A stretch of DNA of 64,000 nt from Hydromonas duriensis (GTDB taxonomy: Bacteria; Pseudomonadota; Gammaproteobacteria; Burkholderiales; Burkholderiaceae), in assembly GCF_004363775.1 (NCBI RefSeq), contig NZ_SNZE01000012.1, forward strand, positions 1 to 64,000, given 5' to 3'. Below, one piece after another: positions 52,800 through 62,739 of the stretch. The position numbers and the translations under genes are program-made. Numbering within the stretch: position 1 is the first letter of the stretch; each line of letters opens with the position of its first letter. The notes beneath the pieces are model-generated. The model was not told the origin of the DNA and did no database searches. It worked only from the letters and a program-made list of their open reading frames with translations.

Positions 52800-53933
52800 T
52801 CAATTAAAAAACTCTTTCACCTTATCAAACCACGACTTGCTTTGAGGGCTGTGTTTGTCGCCATTTTTTTTAAGGCTTTCATCTAATTGGCGCACCAAGT
52901 CTTTTTGTTCGCTGGTTAATTTAACGGGCACTTCAACGGTGACGTGCACATATAAATCACCGATGGTCGAAGCGGAGCGAACATGAGGCATGCCCTTGCC
53001 ACGCAAACGGAATGTTTGTCCTGTTTGAGTGCCCTCGGGAATGTTCATTGATGCGCCGCCATGCAAGGTTGGTACTTCAATTTCACCACCAATGGCGGCT
53101 GTGGCAAAAGATAAGGGTACGGTGCAGTGCAAGTCTGTGCCATCACGCTCAAATACAGCATGCCGCTTGATGTGAACCTCTACAAACAAGTCGCCCGCAG
53201 GGCCGCCATTTAAACCAGGTTCGCCGCTGCCCGCGTTGCGGATGCGCATGCCGTCTTCGATGCCCGCTGGAATATTGACTTCCAATGTCTTATTGGATTT
53301 GATTTTGCCTTGACCGCCGCATGGTTTGCAGGGTTTCGGGTTGTGTTGACCCGTGCCGTGACACGTTGGGCAGGTTTGTTGCACAGAGAAAAAACCTTGC
53401 GACATGCGCACTTGACCTTGACCTTGGCAAGTGGGGCAGGTTTCAGGTTTGCTGCCTGCTTCAGCACCAGAACCGTGACACGTTTCGCAATTATCCCAGC
53501 TCGGTACTCGAATTTGTGTGGCTTTGCCTTTGGCCGCGTCTTCCAAAGAAATTTCCATGGTGTAGCGTAAGTCGGAACCACGATAGACCTGAGGCCCACG
53601 CTGTCCACCACGTCCACCCATGCCGCCGAAAATGTCACCAAAAATATCGCCGAAGGCATCGCCAAATGGATGTCCGCCGCCAAAGCCACCGCCGCCCATG
53701 CCATTGGGGTCAACGCCCGCGTGACCGTATTGGTCATACGCCGCGCGTTTTTCTGGGTCGGATAGCATCTCGTATGCTTCTTTGACCTCTTTAAATTTTT
53801 CTTCCGCTTCAGGCTGCCCTTGATTGCGATCGGGGTGGTATTTCATCGCTAATTTGCGATAAGCCTTTTTGATGTCGTCATCCGACGCGTTACGTGCAAC
53901 GTCTAGGACATCGTAAAAATCTCTTTTTGCCAT
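52800..53933 (-). CDS. dnaJ: Chaperone DnaJ (Hsp40, type I)
   Basis: 377 aa. J domain (residues about 1-70) with the HPD motif in [10 protein letters not shown] Gly/Phe-rich linker follows ([20 protein letters not shown]), then four CxxCxGxG zinc repeats ([32 protein letters not shown]) and the C-terminal substrate-binding domains. It delivers unfolded proteins to DnaK and stimulates its ATPase. dnaK and grpE are not beside it, unlike the common grpE-dnaK-dnaJ order. Confidence 0.97.
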   Translation of the reverse strand: MAKRDFYDVLDVARNASDDDIKKAYRKLAMKYHPDRNQGQPEAEEKFKEVKEAYEMLSDPEKRAAYDQYGHAGVDPNGMGGGGFGGGHPFGDAFGDIFGDIFGGMGGRGGQRGPQVYRGSDLRYTMEISLEDAAKGKATQIRVPSWDNCETCHGSGAEAGSKPETCPTCQGQGQVRMSQGFFSVQQTCPTCHGTGQHNPKPCKPCGGQGKIKSNKTLEVNIPAGIEDGMRIRNAGSGEPGLNGGPAGDLFVEVHIKRHAVFERDGTDLHCTVPLSFATAAIGGEIEVPTLHGGASMNIPEGTQTGQTFRLRGKGMPHVRSASTIGDLYVHVTVEVPVKLTSEQKDLVRQLDESLKKNGDKHSPQSKSWFDKVKEFFN

Positions 53934-54152
53934 GGGTTTCTCTTGAAATGTGTCGAAAAATGAACTTTTGGTTCTTTAAAATAGGGTTTTGTGCCAATGC
54001 AAGGTTTTTACAACGTATCGTCCTTGCCGCACAACTCAGTAGACAGAGAATGGGGGCGACTTTTTAAATTTCAACAGCACGCGGTGTTTATTGTCAGCAC
54101 ATGTATGAGCGCACGCGACAAGGTGCTGCTGTTTGGGTGGACGAGGCAATTT

Positions 54153-54497
54153 TTAGTGTTGCACCGTGTTGAGTGGGGCGCCGCTCTTATCTTGTACCAA
54201 AATCCATGGGCGAACCACCACCGTCCACAGAACCGCCTGACGATGATACCAGTCGGCGGCTTGATTGTCAGATACAGCGGTAAACAGACCGCTGTCCATC
54301 CATTGTTTAATGCGCTTCGCGTCGTCAATGCCGATGGCGTACGCCACATCGACTAAATCCAGCTCGGGCGCGACCACATGGACGAGGCCTTGGGCGAAAA
54401 ATCGTTGTAAGTCTGTCCAAGCCATTTCGGCTGTTTCAAGATTCAGCTTGGCGTGCAACAGTTCAAGTTCTTCTGGGAGTAAATCAGGATTGGGCAT
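54153..54497 (-). CDS. DUF2288 family protein
   Basis: 114 aa. ELLHAKLNLETAEMAWTDLQRFFAQG and VVAPELDLVDVAYA are the family core, followed by IKQWMDSGLFTAVSD and WTVVVRPWILVQ. Small, acidic, cytosolic and probably helical; function unknown. It lies 25 bp after the pyrX stop on the same strand, so it may be the last gene of the pyr transcript. Confidence 0.8.
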   Translation of the reverse strand: MPNPDLLPEELELLHAKLNLETAEMAWTDLQRFFAQGLVHVVAPELDLVDVAYAIGIDDAKRIKQWMDSGLFTAVSDNQAADWYHRQAVLWTVVVRPWILVQDKSGAPLNTVQH

Positions 54498-54522
54498 AAG
54501 GTTTGTCGAATGAAATGTATGT

Positions 54523-55812
54523 TCAAATGGTTGTGTATACCACGCGTCCAGCCGCTAAGGTGGTGCATACTTGTACGGGCAATTCTAAGCCAAGGTAAGG
54601 GGTGTTCGCATGGTGTCCACGCACAGTGGTGGCATCAAGGACTTGGTGAGCCTCGTCGTCAAACACAACGATGTCCGCCACAGTGCCTGCCGTCCAAGTG
54701 GGGGATTTCAGACCAAGAATCGGATACGCTCGACTGACCGCCGCGGCCAAGGTGTGTGAAATATCCACATGCTCTTCCGTCGCCAATTGTGCCAGCAGTG
54801 AAATCAGCCATTGTGTGCCAACTGAGCCTGCTTGTGATTGGCCAACGGGCAGTTGTTTGGCATCAAAGTCAACGGCAACGTGGTCCGACACCACCGCATC
54901 AATCGTGCCATCCAGCACCCCCGCGCGCAAAGCACTGCGGTCGCTGCTGCTTCTTAAGGGCGGGTTGAATACGTATTGGTTATTAAAGTAGCCCATGTCG
55001 GTATCCACCAAATGCAAATGGTGCATGTTCACGTCGCAAGTGATGTTTAATCCTTGAGTTTTGGCGTGACGAATCAGCTCAACCGCACGCGCTGAAGAAA
55101 TACGGGCAATGTGTACCTTGGGTGCTTGCGCCCCCATGCTGTATAGCAATTCAAACAGTGTTTGTAACGCCACCGTCTCGGCGGTAACAGGCACACCTGC
55201 CAGCCCCAAACGCGATGCGTAAGCCCCACTTGCTGCAAAGCCGCCACCCAAGTAAAAATCAGTTGCGCGCAGCCAAACAGGTAGTTTAAAGCTGGCGGCG
55301 TATGACAGTGCGCGTTGTAAAATTTGCGTGTTTTGGATGGGCTCATCCGCTTGAGTGAACGCAAAACAACCATGTTCAGCCAGCGTCATCAGCTCGGCCA
55401 ACTGTTCGCCGTTCAGTCCTTGTGTGAGCGCACCCAAGACATGCACCTGAGCCAAGCCCAAGGCCGCACTTTTATTGCATAACACGTCAATCAGTACAGG
55501 CTCATCTAAAATGGGGTCGCCATCAGGTAGGCAAGCCACATGGGCGACGCCTCCCGCCACCGCTGCTGACAACACGTCGTGCATGACATCGCGACGATTG
55601 CCACCTTTTTCGGTGAGACGCACCGCCAAATCAGCCAGTGCAAAACTGGCTTTTCGGCCGCCAGCATCTAGGGTTGTGGGTGTTGTGAAATGTTCGGGGG
55701 CTTGATTGATGCCAACGATGGTGTCGCCACTGATGTAAATGTCGCTGGTCGTGCTGTCGGTGTGCGTTGCATGAACGAGTCGCGCATTGCGAATAATAAT
55801 GTTGGAACTCAT
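54523..55812 (-). CDS. pyrX: Non-catalytic dihydroorotase homologue (PyrC', partner of PyrB)
   Basis: 429 aa, dihydroorotase/amidohydrolase fold. The metal-binding H-x-H after the first strand is missing: the equivalent segment reads [13 protein letters not shown], and the distal metal Asp region reads [13 protein letters not shown]. Other features are kept: [29 protein letters not shown] and [14 protein letters not shown]. This matches the inactive PyrC' subunits that assemble with PyrB into a dodecameric aspartate transcarbamoylase in pseudomonads and relatives. Start overlaps the pyrB stop by 4 bp. Confidence 0.88.
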   Translation of the reverse strand: MSSNIIIRNARLVHATHTDSTTSDIYISGDTIVGINQAPEHFTTPTTLDAGGRKASFALADLAVRLTEKGGNRRDVMHDVLSAAVAGGVAHVACLPDGDPILDEPVLIDVLCNKSAALGLAQVHVLGALTQGLNGEQLAELMTLAEHGCFAFTQADEPIQNTQILQRALSYAASFKLPVWLRATDFYLGGGFAASGAYASRLGLAGVPVTAETVALQTLFELLYSMGAQAPKVHIARISSARAVELIRHAKTQGLNITCDVNMHHLHLVDTDMGYFNNQYVFNPPLRSSSDRSALRAGVLDGTIDAVVSDHVAVDFDAKQLPVGQSQAGSVGTQWLISLLAQLATEEHVDISHTLAAAVSRAYPILGLKSPTWTAGTVADIVVFDDEAHQVLDATTVRGHHANTPYLGLELPVQVCTTLAAGRVVYTTI

Positions 55813-56831
55813 GCCGCGTGTCCTCCTGACAAAATGGCCATCACCGCCATGCGCACAGCAATGCCAAAACTCACTTGTGGCAAAATCACGGCTTGTGAAC
55901 TGTCCGCTACTTCTGAAGCGATTTCGACCCCGCGGTTAATTGGGCCAGGATGCATCACAATTGCATCTTGAGCCGCGTGCGCCAGCTTGTCGAGGGTCAG
56001 CCCGTAGTGTTTAAAATACTCCGCTTCACTGGGCAATAATGCGCCATGCATACGCTCTTTTTGTAAACGCAACATGATGACCACATCGACATCTTTTAAG
56101 CCTGCGGCCATGTCGTGATACACATGCACGCCCATTTCACGTAAGCCGCTTGGCAATAAGGTTTGAGGGCCAATCACGCGCACTTCTGGAACGCCTAATG
56201 TGGTCAACGCGTGAATGTCGGAACGCGCGACGCGAGAGTGCAACACATCCCCGACAATCGCCACGCGCAGTTGAGTGAAGTCTTTTTTATAGTGGCGGAT
56301 GGTGTACATATCAAGCAAGCCTTGGGTCGGATGTGCATGTCGACCATCGCCTGCATTGACGATATGAATGTCTTTTTTGCCCAGCTTGTTCAGGTGTTCA
56401 GCCATCAGGTACGGCGCACCGCTTTGGTTGTGGCGCACCACGAACATATCGGCGTGCATCGCCGCCAGATTATCCATTGTATCGAGCAGGGTTTCGCCTT
56501 TGCTGGTTGAGGAGGTCTGCATGTCCAAATTCACCACATCAGCGGACAAGCGTTTGGCTGCAATTTCAAAAGTCGTTCGAGTGCGAGTTGAGTTTTCAAA
56601 GAAAATATTAAAAACGGATTTGCCTCGTAACAAAGGCACTTTTTTGACATCGTGGTTGTTCAGCGATAAAAACGACTCGGCCGTGTTGAGGATGTGCATC
56701 AACATCTCTCGTGACAGCCCTTCGAGTGTCAATAAATGCTGCAAACGGCCATCAGACGTGAGCTGAGGATTGCGGGCGTTGCGCAGGCTCGCCCATGGTA
56801 CGGCGGGCGGGGTGTAAGTTGAGTTGCTCAT
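55809..56831 (-). CDS. pyrB: Aspartate carbamoyltransferase catalytic chain
   Basis: 340 aa. Carbamoyl phosphate site [19 protein letters not shown], then [30 protein letters not shown], and near the C-terminus [15 protein letters not shown] for aspartate binding. The N-terminal extension of about 20 residues is typical of class A enzymes that need PyrC'. It catalyses the first committed step of pyrimidine synthesis. It overlaps both pyrR and pyrX by 4 bp. Confidence 0.96.
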   Translation of the reverse strand: MSNSTYTPPAVPWASLRNARNPQLTSDGRLQHLLTLEGLSREMLMHILNTAESFLSLNNHDVKKVPLLRGKSVFNIFFENSTRTRTTFEIAAKRLSADVVNLDMQTSSTSKGETLLDTMDNLAAMHADMFVVRHNQSGAPYLMAEHLNKLGKKDIHIVNAGDGRHAHPTQGLLDMYTIRHYKKDFTQLRVAIVGDVLHSRVARSDIHALTTLGVPEVRVIGPQTLLPSGLREMGVHVYHDMAAGLKDVDVVIMLRLQKERMHGALLPSEAEYFKHYGLTLDKLAHAAQDAIVMHPGPINRGVEIASEVADSSQAVILPQVSFGIAVRMAVMAILSGGHAA

Positions 56832-57406
56832 ACGTTCACCTCCGCTGGGTGAGTTTCAACTTCTTCAACAACCTCACGGCGCGGTACTCGGAAGCAAAAT
56901 CGGTTTGACGCATCACGTTCAAGCACCAATTTATAGGCGGCATCAAACTCCGTCTGCCCGCCCACAAACTGAGCAGCCACGGGCAGTTCACGACCACCGC
57001 GGTCAAATAACACCGCCAAATCAACCTGCGCAGGACGACCAAAGTCAAAAATTTCATTTAAAGCCGCACGCACGCTGCGACCACTATTCAAAATGTCATC
57101 ACACAAAATCACGTCTCGGCCATTTAAATCAATCGCAACATCGGTGGTTTTAACGTTTGTACTGATACCTTTGGTCGCAAAATCATCCCGATAAAAAGAA
57201 ATGTCAATCGTGCCTAAAGGCTCGCTTATGCCTAAGTCCGCATGTAAACGCTCTGCCAGCCATGCGCCCCCTCGATGGATGCCAATAAAAATTGGAGTTT
57301 GTACACACGTCGCCATGTGCGCACGCAAGTGCGCGAGCAGCTGAATGTATAAATGCTCAGCATCAGGGATGACGCTGGTGGGGGTCGTAAACACGGGTAA
57401 GGTCAT
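56828..57406 (-). CDS. pyrR: PyrR-type phosphoribosyltransferase / pyr regulator
   Basis: 192 aa from the ATG at 57406; the frame extends to 57454 without similarity. PRPP motif [18 protein letters not shown], the [15 protein letters not shown] hood, and DISFYRDDF. The family combines uracil phosphoribosyltransferase activity with RNA-binding attenuation in Gram-positives; in proteobacteria a regulatory role is less certain. First gene of pyrR-pyrB-pyrX. Confidence 0.92.
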   Translation of the reverse strand: MTLPVFTTPTSVIPDAEHLYIQLLAHLRAHMATCVQTPIFIGIHRGGAWLAERLHADLGISEPLGTIDISFYRDDFATKGISTNVKTTDVAIDLNGRDVILCDDILNSGRSVRAALNEIFDFGRPAQVDLAVLFDRGGRELPVAAQFVGGQTEFDAAYKLVLERDASNRFCFRVPRREVVEEVETHPAEVNV

Positions 57407-57586
57407 ATTGAATCCATAAAAAATCGATTGAATGACGATGCACATCATTAACAATCGACATTTTATCGTAATTTGCGGGGTGGATAATCGACTTTGTTGG
57501 ATGGTCGAACGAAAGACAAGAACTGCATAAGTTGAGTTGAGCGATTAAGCATTGAGGACATCATAGAAAAGTAATATCTTTAATAA

Positions 57587-57615
57587 AAAAGCACCCAATT
57601 ACTTAGGGTGCTTTT
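57587..57615 (-). terminator. Terminator after the DUF808 gene
   Basis: AAAAGCACCC (57587-57596) pairs perfectly with GGGTGCTTTT (57606-57615). The minus-strand transcript runs into a T run. Confidence 0.8.
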
Positions 57616-57647
57616 GGTTAGCCAAAGCGGCGGCTCAATGAATGGCG

Positions 57648-58571
57648 TTATTTTGTAAAAAATACTTTAGTCAATAACTTGACCGTCAATAAAACAACAG
57701 CTCCCGCGATGAAGCCGACACCTAAATTAAGGGCTGTTTCAGTAAGAAAATGACTCATGCCACTCATGTTGGCTGTCATGTTTTGGACGAAGTGATGCAA
57801 AAATGGTAAGCCGTGCGCAATGATGCCGCCGCCAACCATAAACATTGCTGCAGTACCAACGACGGTTAGAGTTTGCATCAATCTTGGCGCGAACCACAAT
57901 AAAAAAGCCCCTGTTTTGCGAGAAGCCGCATTTTTAATGCCTTTAAGTGAGGACAGATAAAATCCAACATCATCCATTTTGACAATGCCTGCCACCAGCC
58001 CGTATACCCCCACCGTCATAATAACGGCGATGGCAGATAAGACCGCGAGCTGATTGACAAAAGGTTCAGCAGCCACAGTGCCCAATGTAATCACAATGAT
58101 TTCAGCGGATAAAACAAAATCGGTACGAATCGCACCTTTGATTTTATCTTTCTCAAACTGAACCATATCGACGTCTTCGTTTTCAATCGCTTTAATCAGT
58201 TCATCATGATGAGCGTCATCTTCGTGCTTGCTGTGCAAAAGCTTGTGTGCAACTTTTTCAAAACCTTCAAAGCACAAATAAGCACCGCCAACCATCAATA
58301 AAGCCGTCAGCACCCACGCGGGTGCAAATGCGCTCAAGGCCAACGCCAAAGGTACTAAAATGAGTTTGTTGACAAATGAACCTTTGGCCACCGCCCAAAC
58401 AACGGGCAGCTCGCGCTCGGCATTGACTCCAGCCACTTGCTGTGCATTCAATGCCAAATCATCACCCAAAACGCCCGATGTTTTTGTCGCTGCAACTTTA
58501 GTCATCGCGCCCACATCGTCCATAATCGTTACGATGTCGTCTAATAGTGCCAGTAAGCTTCCGCTAGCCAT
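57648..58571 (-). CDS. DUF808 family (YedI-like) inner-membrane protein
   Basis: 307 aa. It begins ASGSLLALLDDIVTIMDDVGAMTKVAATKTSGVLGDDLALNA in family fashion (segments ALLDDI and KTSGVLGDDLA are diagnostic). About seven hydrophobic segments follow, with an Asp/His/Glu-rich cytosolic loop near residues 110-140. Function is unknown. Own terminator; probably monocistronic. Confidence 0.88.
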   Translation of the reverse strand: MASGSLLALLDDIVTIMDDVGAMTKVAATKTSGVLGDDLALNAQQVAGVNAERELPVVWAVAKGSFVNKLILVPLALALSAFAPAWVLTALLMVGGAYLCFEGFEKVAHKLLHSKHEDDAHHDELIKAIENEDVDMVQFEKDKIKGAIRTDFVLSAEIIVITLGTVAAEPFVNQLAVLSAIAVIMTVGVYGLVAGIVKMDDVGFYLSSLKGIKNAASRKTGAFLLWFAPRLMQTLTVVGTAAMFMVGGGIIAHGLPFLHHFVQNMTANMSGMSHFLTETALNLGVGFIAGAVVLLTVKLLTKVFFTK

Positions 58572-58735
58572 AATTGTCCTTAAAATTACATAAATATGGC
58601 TGATTTTATCATAGCCCTTTCGTTTCTCGCTCGGTTTAAAAAAACAAAAAGAGTTAAGTTTGTTAAGTGAAGGTGAAGTGATATTGGTCAGCTTCTTGTA
58701 ATAAGTATCAAATAAATTTTAGATTCTTCGTTGAG

Positions 58736-58765
58736 TTGACAACCGAATGCGTTTTGAAGCATTAT
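58736..58765 (+). promoter_or_regulatory. Probable promoter of the EF-hand gene
   Basis: TTGACA (58736-58741), an 18-bp spacer and CATTAT (58760-58765), with a leader of about 35 nt before the start at 58807. Confidence 0.55.
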
Positions 58766-58806
58766 GGACATAGGGCATTTGCCCTTTTTCTGAATGGAGT
58801 TTATAC

Positions 58807-59043
58807 ATGAAGACAGTTCTCACCCCAAAACATGGATTTGCGGCTTTATTGGCGAGCATGGCTTTGGTGAGTACCAACACCTTTGCGGCCACCTTTGCGG
58901 ATGCAGATAAAGATGGTGATGGTGCTTTGACATTGTCAGAACTTAAAGCAGCAGGCATGGACGAGTATGCCGCCAATTTTAAAAATTTAGACACAGATAA
59001 AGACGGCAAAATTTCCAAAGCTGAATTTAAAGCCAATAGATAA
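58807..59043 (+). CDS. Small secreted EF-hand protein
   Basis: 78 aa. Signal peptide about 1-27 (ALLASMALVSTNTFA). Two canonical 12-residue EF-hand loops: residues 34-45 (DKDGDGALTLSE) and 62-73 (DTDKDGKISKAE), each with Asp at positions 1, 3 and 5, Gly at 6 and Glu at 12. It should bind two calcium ions as a single EF-hand pair in the periplasm. The partner is unknown. It is flanked by a promoter and a terminator. Confidence 0.85.
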   Translation: MKTVLTPKHGFAALLASMALVSTNTFAATFADADKDGDGALTLSELKAAGMDEYAANFKNLDTDKDGKISKAEFKANR

Positions 59044-59086
59044 AAAGAACAACATATAAAGCGCGATATGCGCCTAATTTTGATAC

Positions 59087-59121
59087 AAAAACCCTGCACA
59101 TCCATGATTTGCAGGGTTTTT
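59087..59121 (+). terminator. Terminator after the EF-hand gene
   Basis: AAAAACCCTGCA (59087-59098) pairs perfectly with TGCAGGGTTTTT (59110-59121). Confidence 0.85.
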
Positions 59122-59235
59122 GTATGCTCGCGCCAGCAAACACATGCCTCAAAATAGTTCGAATCCTGTAAACTGGCGAAGTATTGCGCGATAATCGTCA
59201 TGCGCAAAAATATTATTCAATTTTTAAAGTAATTC

Positions 59236-60990
59236 ATGAGCAAAACCCTCAAAATCACCGCGCGTATTGAATCCGCCGAGCGAACACGTCAACCGTTGCG
59301 TGGACGTAACCGCAATAATCAAAGTGCCACACCTGTTCGCCCCGCGAAGACCGAAACACAAGCACCACGCCGCGAATACGGCGACCGTCCGAAGCGAGAC
59401 TTTGGCGACGCACCTGCCCGTAGTTTTAATGACAAACCGCGCCGTGATTTTGGAGATAAGCCACGCGGCAACTTTGGTGACCGCAGCGAGCGTGCACCCA
59501 GACGCGAGGGTGAACGTGACACTCCTCGCCGCGAATACGGCGACCGTCCGAAGCGCGACTTTGGCGACAAACCGCGCCGTGATTTTGGCGATAAGCCACG
59601 CGGCAACTTTGGTGACCGCAGTGAGCGCGCGCCCAGACGCGAGGGTGAACGTGACGCACCACGCCGCGAGTATGGCGACCGTCCGAAGCGCGACTTTGGC
59701 GACAAACCGCGCCGCGATTTTGGAGATAAGCCACGCGGCAACTTTGGTGACCGCAGTGAGCGCGCGCCCAGACGCGAGGGTGAACGTGATGCACCGCGTC
59801 GTGAATACGGCGACCGTCCGAAGCGCGACTTTGGCGACAAACCGCGCCGTGATTTTGGAGATAAGCCACACGGCAACTTTGGTGAACGCAGCGAGCGCGC
59901 GCCCAGACGCGAGGGTGAACGTGATGCACCTCGCCGCGAATACGGTGACCGTCCGAAGCGTGACTTTGGCGACAAACCGCGCCGCGATTTTGGAGATAAG
60001 CCACGCGGCAACTTTGGTGACCGCAGCGAGCGTGCACCCAGACGCGAGGGTGAACGTGACACACCTCGCCGCGAATATGGCGACCGTCCGAAGCGTGACT
60101 TTGGCGACAAACCGCGCCGTGATTTTGGAGATAAGCCACGCGGTAACTTTGGTGAGCGCAGCGAACGTGCCCCCCGCCGAGAGGTTGAGGTTGTGTTGCG
60201 AGAACCTTCGGCTTACGCGGCTTCTCGTGGTCGTGAGCCGCGAGCGACCGACCGTGATCCGAATGCAGGCATTCGGTTGTCAAAGTATTTGACTGAAACA
60301 GGCGTGTGCTCTCGCCGAGAGGCGGATCATTACATTGAAAAAGGCTGGGTCACGGTCAATGGCAAACGTGCTGTTTTAGGGCAACGAATCGTACCAACCG
60401 ATCATATTCAGTTGGCGCGTCAATTGACGACTGCGCAAGAAAAACGCATGACCATTTTAATTCACAAACCTGTTGGTTACGTCTCGGGTCAAGCCGAAGA
60501 TGGGTATAGCCCAGCGGTGAATTTAATTGAGCCGAGCACGCGTTGGGAGGGCGACGACACGCCACATGAATTGGAAAATATCCATGTGCGGGGCATGGCG
60601 CCCGCGGGGCGTTTGGACATTGACTCCACAGGGTTGTTGGTGTTGACGCAAGATGGTCGCATCGCAAAAGCGTTGATTGGCGATAAAAGTGAAATTGATA
60701 AAGAATATCTCGTGCGCGTTGAGGGCGACTTGGATGACGAGGGCTTGGCGTTGTTGAATCACGGTTTAGAGTTGGACGGCGTGCCTTTGCGTCCCGCTCA
60801 GGTGACGTGGCAAAACAAAGACCAATTGCGTTTCATCTTAACCGAAGGTAAAAAACGACAAATTCGCCGCATGTGTGAACTGGTTGGCTTGCATGTGGTC
60901 GGTTTGAAGCGCATCCGTATTGGCAAAGTTACTTTAGGTGATTTGCCTTTGGGACAGTGGCGTTATCTCCGCGAAGACGAGACATTCTAA
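59236..60990 (+). CDS. rRNA pseudouridine synthase (RsuA/RluB/RluF family) with a repetitive N-terminal extension
   Basis: 584 aa, about twice the family core. Residues 1-45 are basic. Residues about 46-315 are six near-identical units of 45 residues (the first has 53) rich in Arg, Asp, Gly and Pro with FGDKPRRD-like sub-repeats. The enzyme follows: an S4 RNA-binding domain (IRLSKYLTETGVCSRREADHYIEKGWVTVNG) and the pseudouridine synthase domain with catalytic Asp in GRLDIDSTGLLVLTQDG and the KRQIRRMCELVGLHVVGLKR end. The IRRMCE and LPLGQWR segments resemble RluF most, but RluB cannot be excluded. The repeat is probably a disordered RNA-binding tail. Confidence 0.87.
   Translation: MSKTLKITARIESAERTRQPLRGRNRNNQSATPVRPAKTETQAPRREYGDRPKRDFGDAPARSFNDKPRRDFGDKPRGNFGDRSERAPRREGERDTPRREYGDRPKRDFGDKPRRDFGDKPRGNFGDRSERAPRREGERDAPRREYGDRPKRDFGDKPRRDFGDKPRGNFGDRSERAPRREGERDAPRREYGDRPKRDFGDKPRRDFGDKPHGNFGERSERAPRREGERDAPRREYGDRPKRDFGDKPRRDFGDKPRGNFGDRSERAPRREGERDTPRREYGDRPKRDFGDKPRRDFGDKPRGNFGERSERAPRREVEVVLREPSAYAASRGREPRATDRDPNAGIRLSKYLTETGVCSRREADHYIEKGWVTVNGKRAVLGQRIVPTDHIQLARQLTTAQEKRMTILIHKPVGYVSGQAEDGYSPAVNLIEPSTRWEGDDTPHELENIHVRGMAPAGRLDIDSTGLLVLTQDGRIAKALIGDKSEIDKEYLVRVEGDLDDEGLALLNHGLELDGVPLRPAQVTWQNKDQLRFILTEGKKRQIRRMCELVGLHVVGLKRIRIGKVTLGDLPLGQWRYLREDETF
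59371..60186 (+). repeat. 135-bp tandem repeat, six units, within the pseudouridine synthase gene
   Basis: Units begin at 59371, 59530, 59665, 59800, 59935 and 60070, so the period is 135 bp except for the first unit, which is 159 bp and carries an extra insertion. Units differ by only a few mostly silent bases, implying recent expansion or ongoing recombination. Because the period is a multiple of three, several antisense frames stay open across the array; these are by-products. Confidence 0.95.
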
Positions 60991-61041
60991 ATGTGTGAGT
61001 GATTTTTAAATTTAAACACTAATTTTTATGTAGGAAAAAAC

Positions 61042-62094
61042 ATGACTTGGATACAAACAGCCATCCAAACCATTAACGCTGATTATCAACGTTCGGCGGA
61101 TACGCATTTGATTCGATTGCCACTCGCCGCATTTCCCGATATTGATTTTTATTTTAAAGATGAATCGACTCACCCAACAGGCAGTTTAAAGCATCGCTTA
61201 GCGCGCTCTTTATTTTTGTATGCGCTGTGTAATGGCTGGATTCAGCAAGACACCACTGTGATTGAATCATCCAGTGGTTCAACGGCGGTATCTGAAGCAT
61301 ATTTCGCGCGATTATTGGGGTTGCCCTTTATCGCTGTGATGCCACGCAGCACCAGTGCGGATAAGATTCAAGCGATTGAGTTTTATGGCGGACAGTGTCA
61401 CTTTGTCGAGCACGCCGCCGACATCGTGCCCACCTCACAACGACTGGCGCAAGAGATGAACGGTCATTTTATGGATCAGTTCACTTACGCTGAACGTGCG
61501 ACCGATTGGCGTGGCAATAACAATATTGCCGAGTCTATTTTCAAGCAAATGTCTTTGGAAGCGCATCCGATTCCACGTCACATCGTCATTGGGGCAGGGA
61601 CGGGCGGCACCAGCGCGACCATTGGTCGTTATGTGCGCTATGAGGGTTACGACACACACGTATGCGTTGCCGACCCTGAGCACTCAGTTTTTTATCCGTA
61701 CTGGAAAACAGGCGATGCCTCACTCACATCCGAATTTGGTTCGCGCATTGAAGGGATTGGTCGCCCGCGTGTCGAGCCGTCGTTTGTACGCACATTAATT
61801 GATGATATGGTCGCTGTGCCCGATTGCGCAAGTATCGCGTCTATGCGCGTATTGTCAACGCTGCTCAATCGACGTGTAGGCCCGTCAACTGGCACCAATT
61901 TTTATGCCGTCTTGCAATTGGCGCAAACGATGCGTGAACGTGGTGAGACGGGTTCAATTGTCACATTGATATGTGATTCGGGAGAGCGTTATCGCGCGAC
62001 CCATCATTGTAAAGAGTGGCTGCAATCGGGCAGCTTGCTCAGCGCTGTTGAGCAGCAAGAAAAAGAGATTCAACGCATTGTGGCTTCGGCTTGA
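61042..62094 (+). CDS. PLP-dependent cysteine synthase-family enzyme, Cds1-like (possible L-cysteine desulfhydrase)
   Basis: 350 aa fold-type II PLP enzyme. Schiff-base Lys50 is in [17 protein letters not shown]. The substrate loop is [19 protein letters not shown], the phosphate cup [19 protein letters not shown], and [11 protein letters not shown] is near the C-terminus. The SLKHR (not SVKDR) and SSSGSTAV segments set it apart from CysK/CysM and recall the Cds1-type cysteine desulfhydrases that release sulfide, pyruvate and ammonia from cysteine. The reaction is inferred from similarity. It lies about 50 bp after the pseudouridine synthase gene and is different from cysM at 36594. Confidence 0.78.
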   Translation: MTWIQTAIQTINADYQRSADTHLIRLPLAAFPDIDFYFKDESTHPTGSLKHRLARSLFLYALCNGWIQQDTTVIESSSGSTAVSEAYFARLLGLPFIAVMPRSTSADKIQAIEFYGGQCHFVEHAADIVPTSQRLAQEMNGHFMDQFTYAERATDWRGNNNIAESIFKQMSLEAHPIPRHIVIGAGTGGTSATIGRYVRYEGYDTHVCVADPEHSVFYPYWKTGDASLTSEFGSRIEGIGRPRVEPSFVRTLIDDMVAVPDCASIASMRVLSTLLNRRVGPSTGTNFYAVLQLAQTMRERGETGSIVTLICDSGERYRATHHCKEWLQSGSLLSAVEQQEKEIQRIVASA

Positions 62095-62178
62095 TTGTCA
62101 TCGTTCGCTGTCGCTTGTTGTTGATTTTTGTAGCGAAAGAGCATCCCCGCCTTTAACCCGCTGTTTAACTTCTCATCC

Positions 62179-62217
62179 AATCGCCTACGCGGCCATGTGT
62201 TGCTTGCGTAGGCGATT
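62179..62217 (+). terminator. Inverted repeat after the Cds1-like gene, probable terminator
   Basis: AATCGCCTACGC (62179-62190) is perfectly complementary to GCGTAGGCGATT (62206-62217) with a 15-nt loop. Only a short T stretch follows, so termination is plausible but not certain. Confidence 0.55.
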
Positions 62218-62565
62218 TCAAAAAATCGAGTTTGATAAGAATTAATATAAAAAACTCAAACGTAGAGCCAAGTAAAAAACCGTAGTTTTATTCGCCATCA
62301 CCATCATGGTATGCACTATGTGCGACTGTGTATGGGCGAGTTGCGTGCGATTCATTTGTCAATTTCATTTATTTTAAGATACTTTTTACCTTACTTGATG
62401 TTTTTTGTGTTTTGTAAAGTGTAGGCGTCACTCATGTTACCGCGCTAAAAGGTAAGTCAGCTCTAACGCGCATGAAATATTTATCATTAAAAAACCCGGT
62501 TGGTTAACCCTTTATGCAAAACAAGCAAAGATAAATAATAAATTTAAATAAAAAGTAAAAAACAT

Positions 62566-62593
62566 TTGACAATAAGTAAAAACACGTTAAAAT
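62566..62593 (+). promoter_or_regulatory. Sigma70-type promoter for the autotransporter adhesin
   Basis: Perfect TTGACA (62566-62571), a 16-bp spacer and TAAAAT (62588-62593). Confidence 0.65.
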
Positions 62594-62739
62594 CAAAACC
62601 AAATGTGGATAATACTTATATTTCATTATTTAGTTGGTTTTCGTTTTTTTGTTGTTTATAGGGAGGCACGCACGGTATTTTTAGGGCGGTTGCTTTTTTC
62701 AATTTGTTTTTGGTTTCTAAATTGGATGGAGAGTGCAAA

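Larger units (their letters stand above)
62095..62739. other. Intergenic region upstream of the autotransporter gene
   Basis: 645 bp, turning very AT-rich after about 62350. It holds the hairpin at 62179-62217 and a near-consensus promoter at 62566-62593, giving a leader of about 140 nt before the adhesin start. No small ORF or structured RNA is recognised. Confidence 0.5.

Noticed and set aside
53210-53785. Frames of more than 150 codons on both strands inside dnaJ
   Set aside because: Products of the repetitive Gly/Cys-rich coding sequence of dnaJ.
59224-60283. Long antisense frames (215, 263 and 285 codons) over the repeat region
   Set aside because: They arise because the 135-bp unit is a multiple of three and stop-free in several frames; they have no start context or family features.
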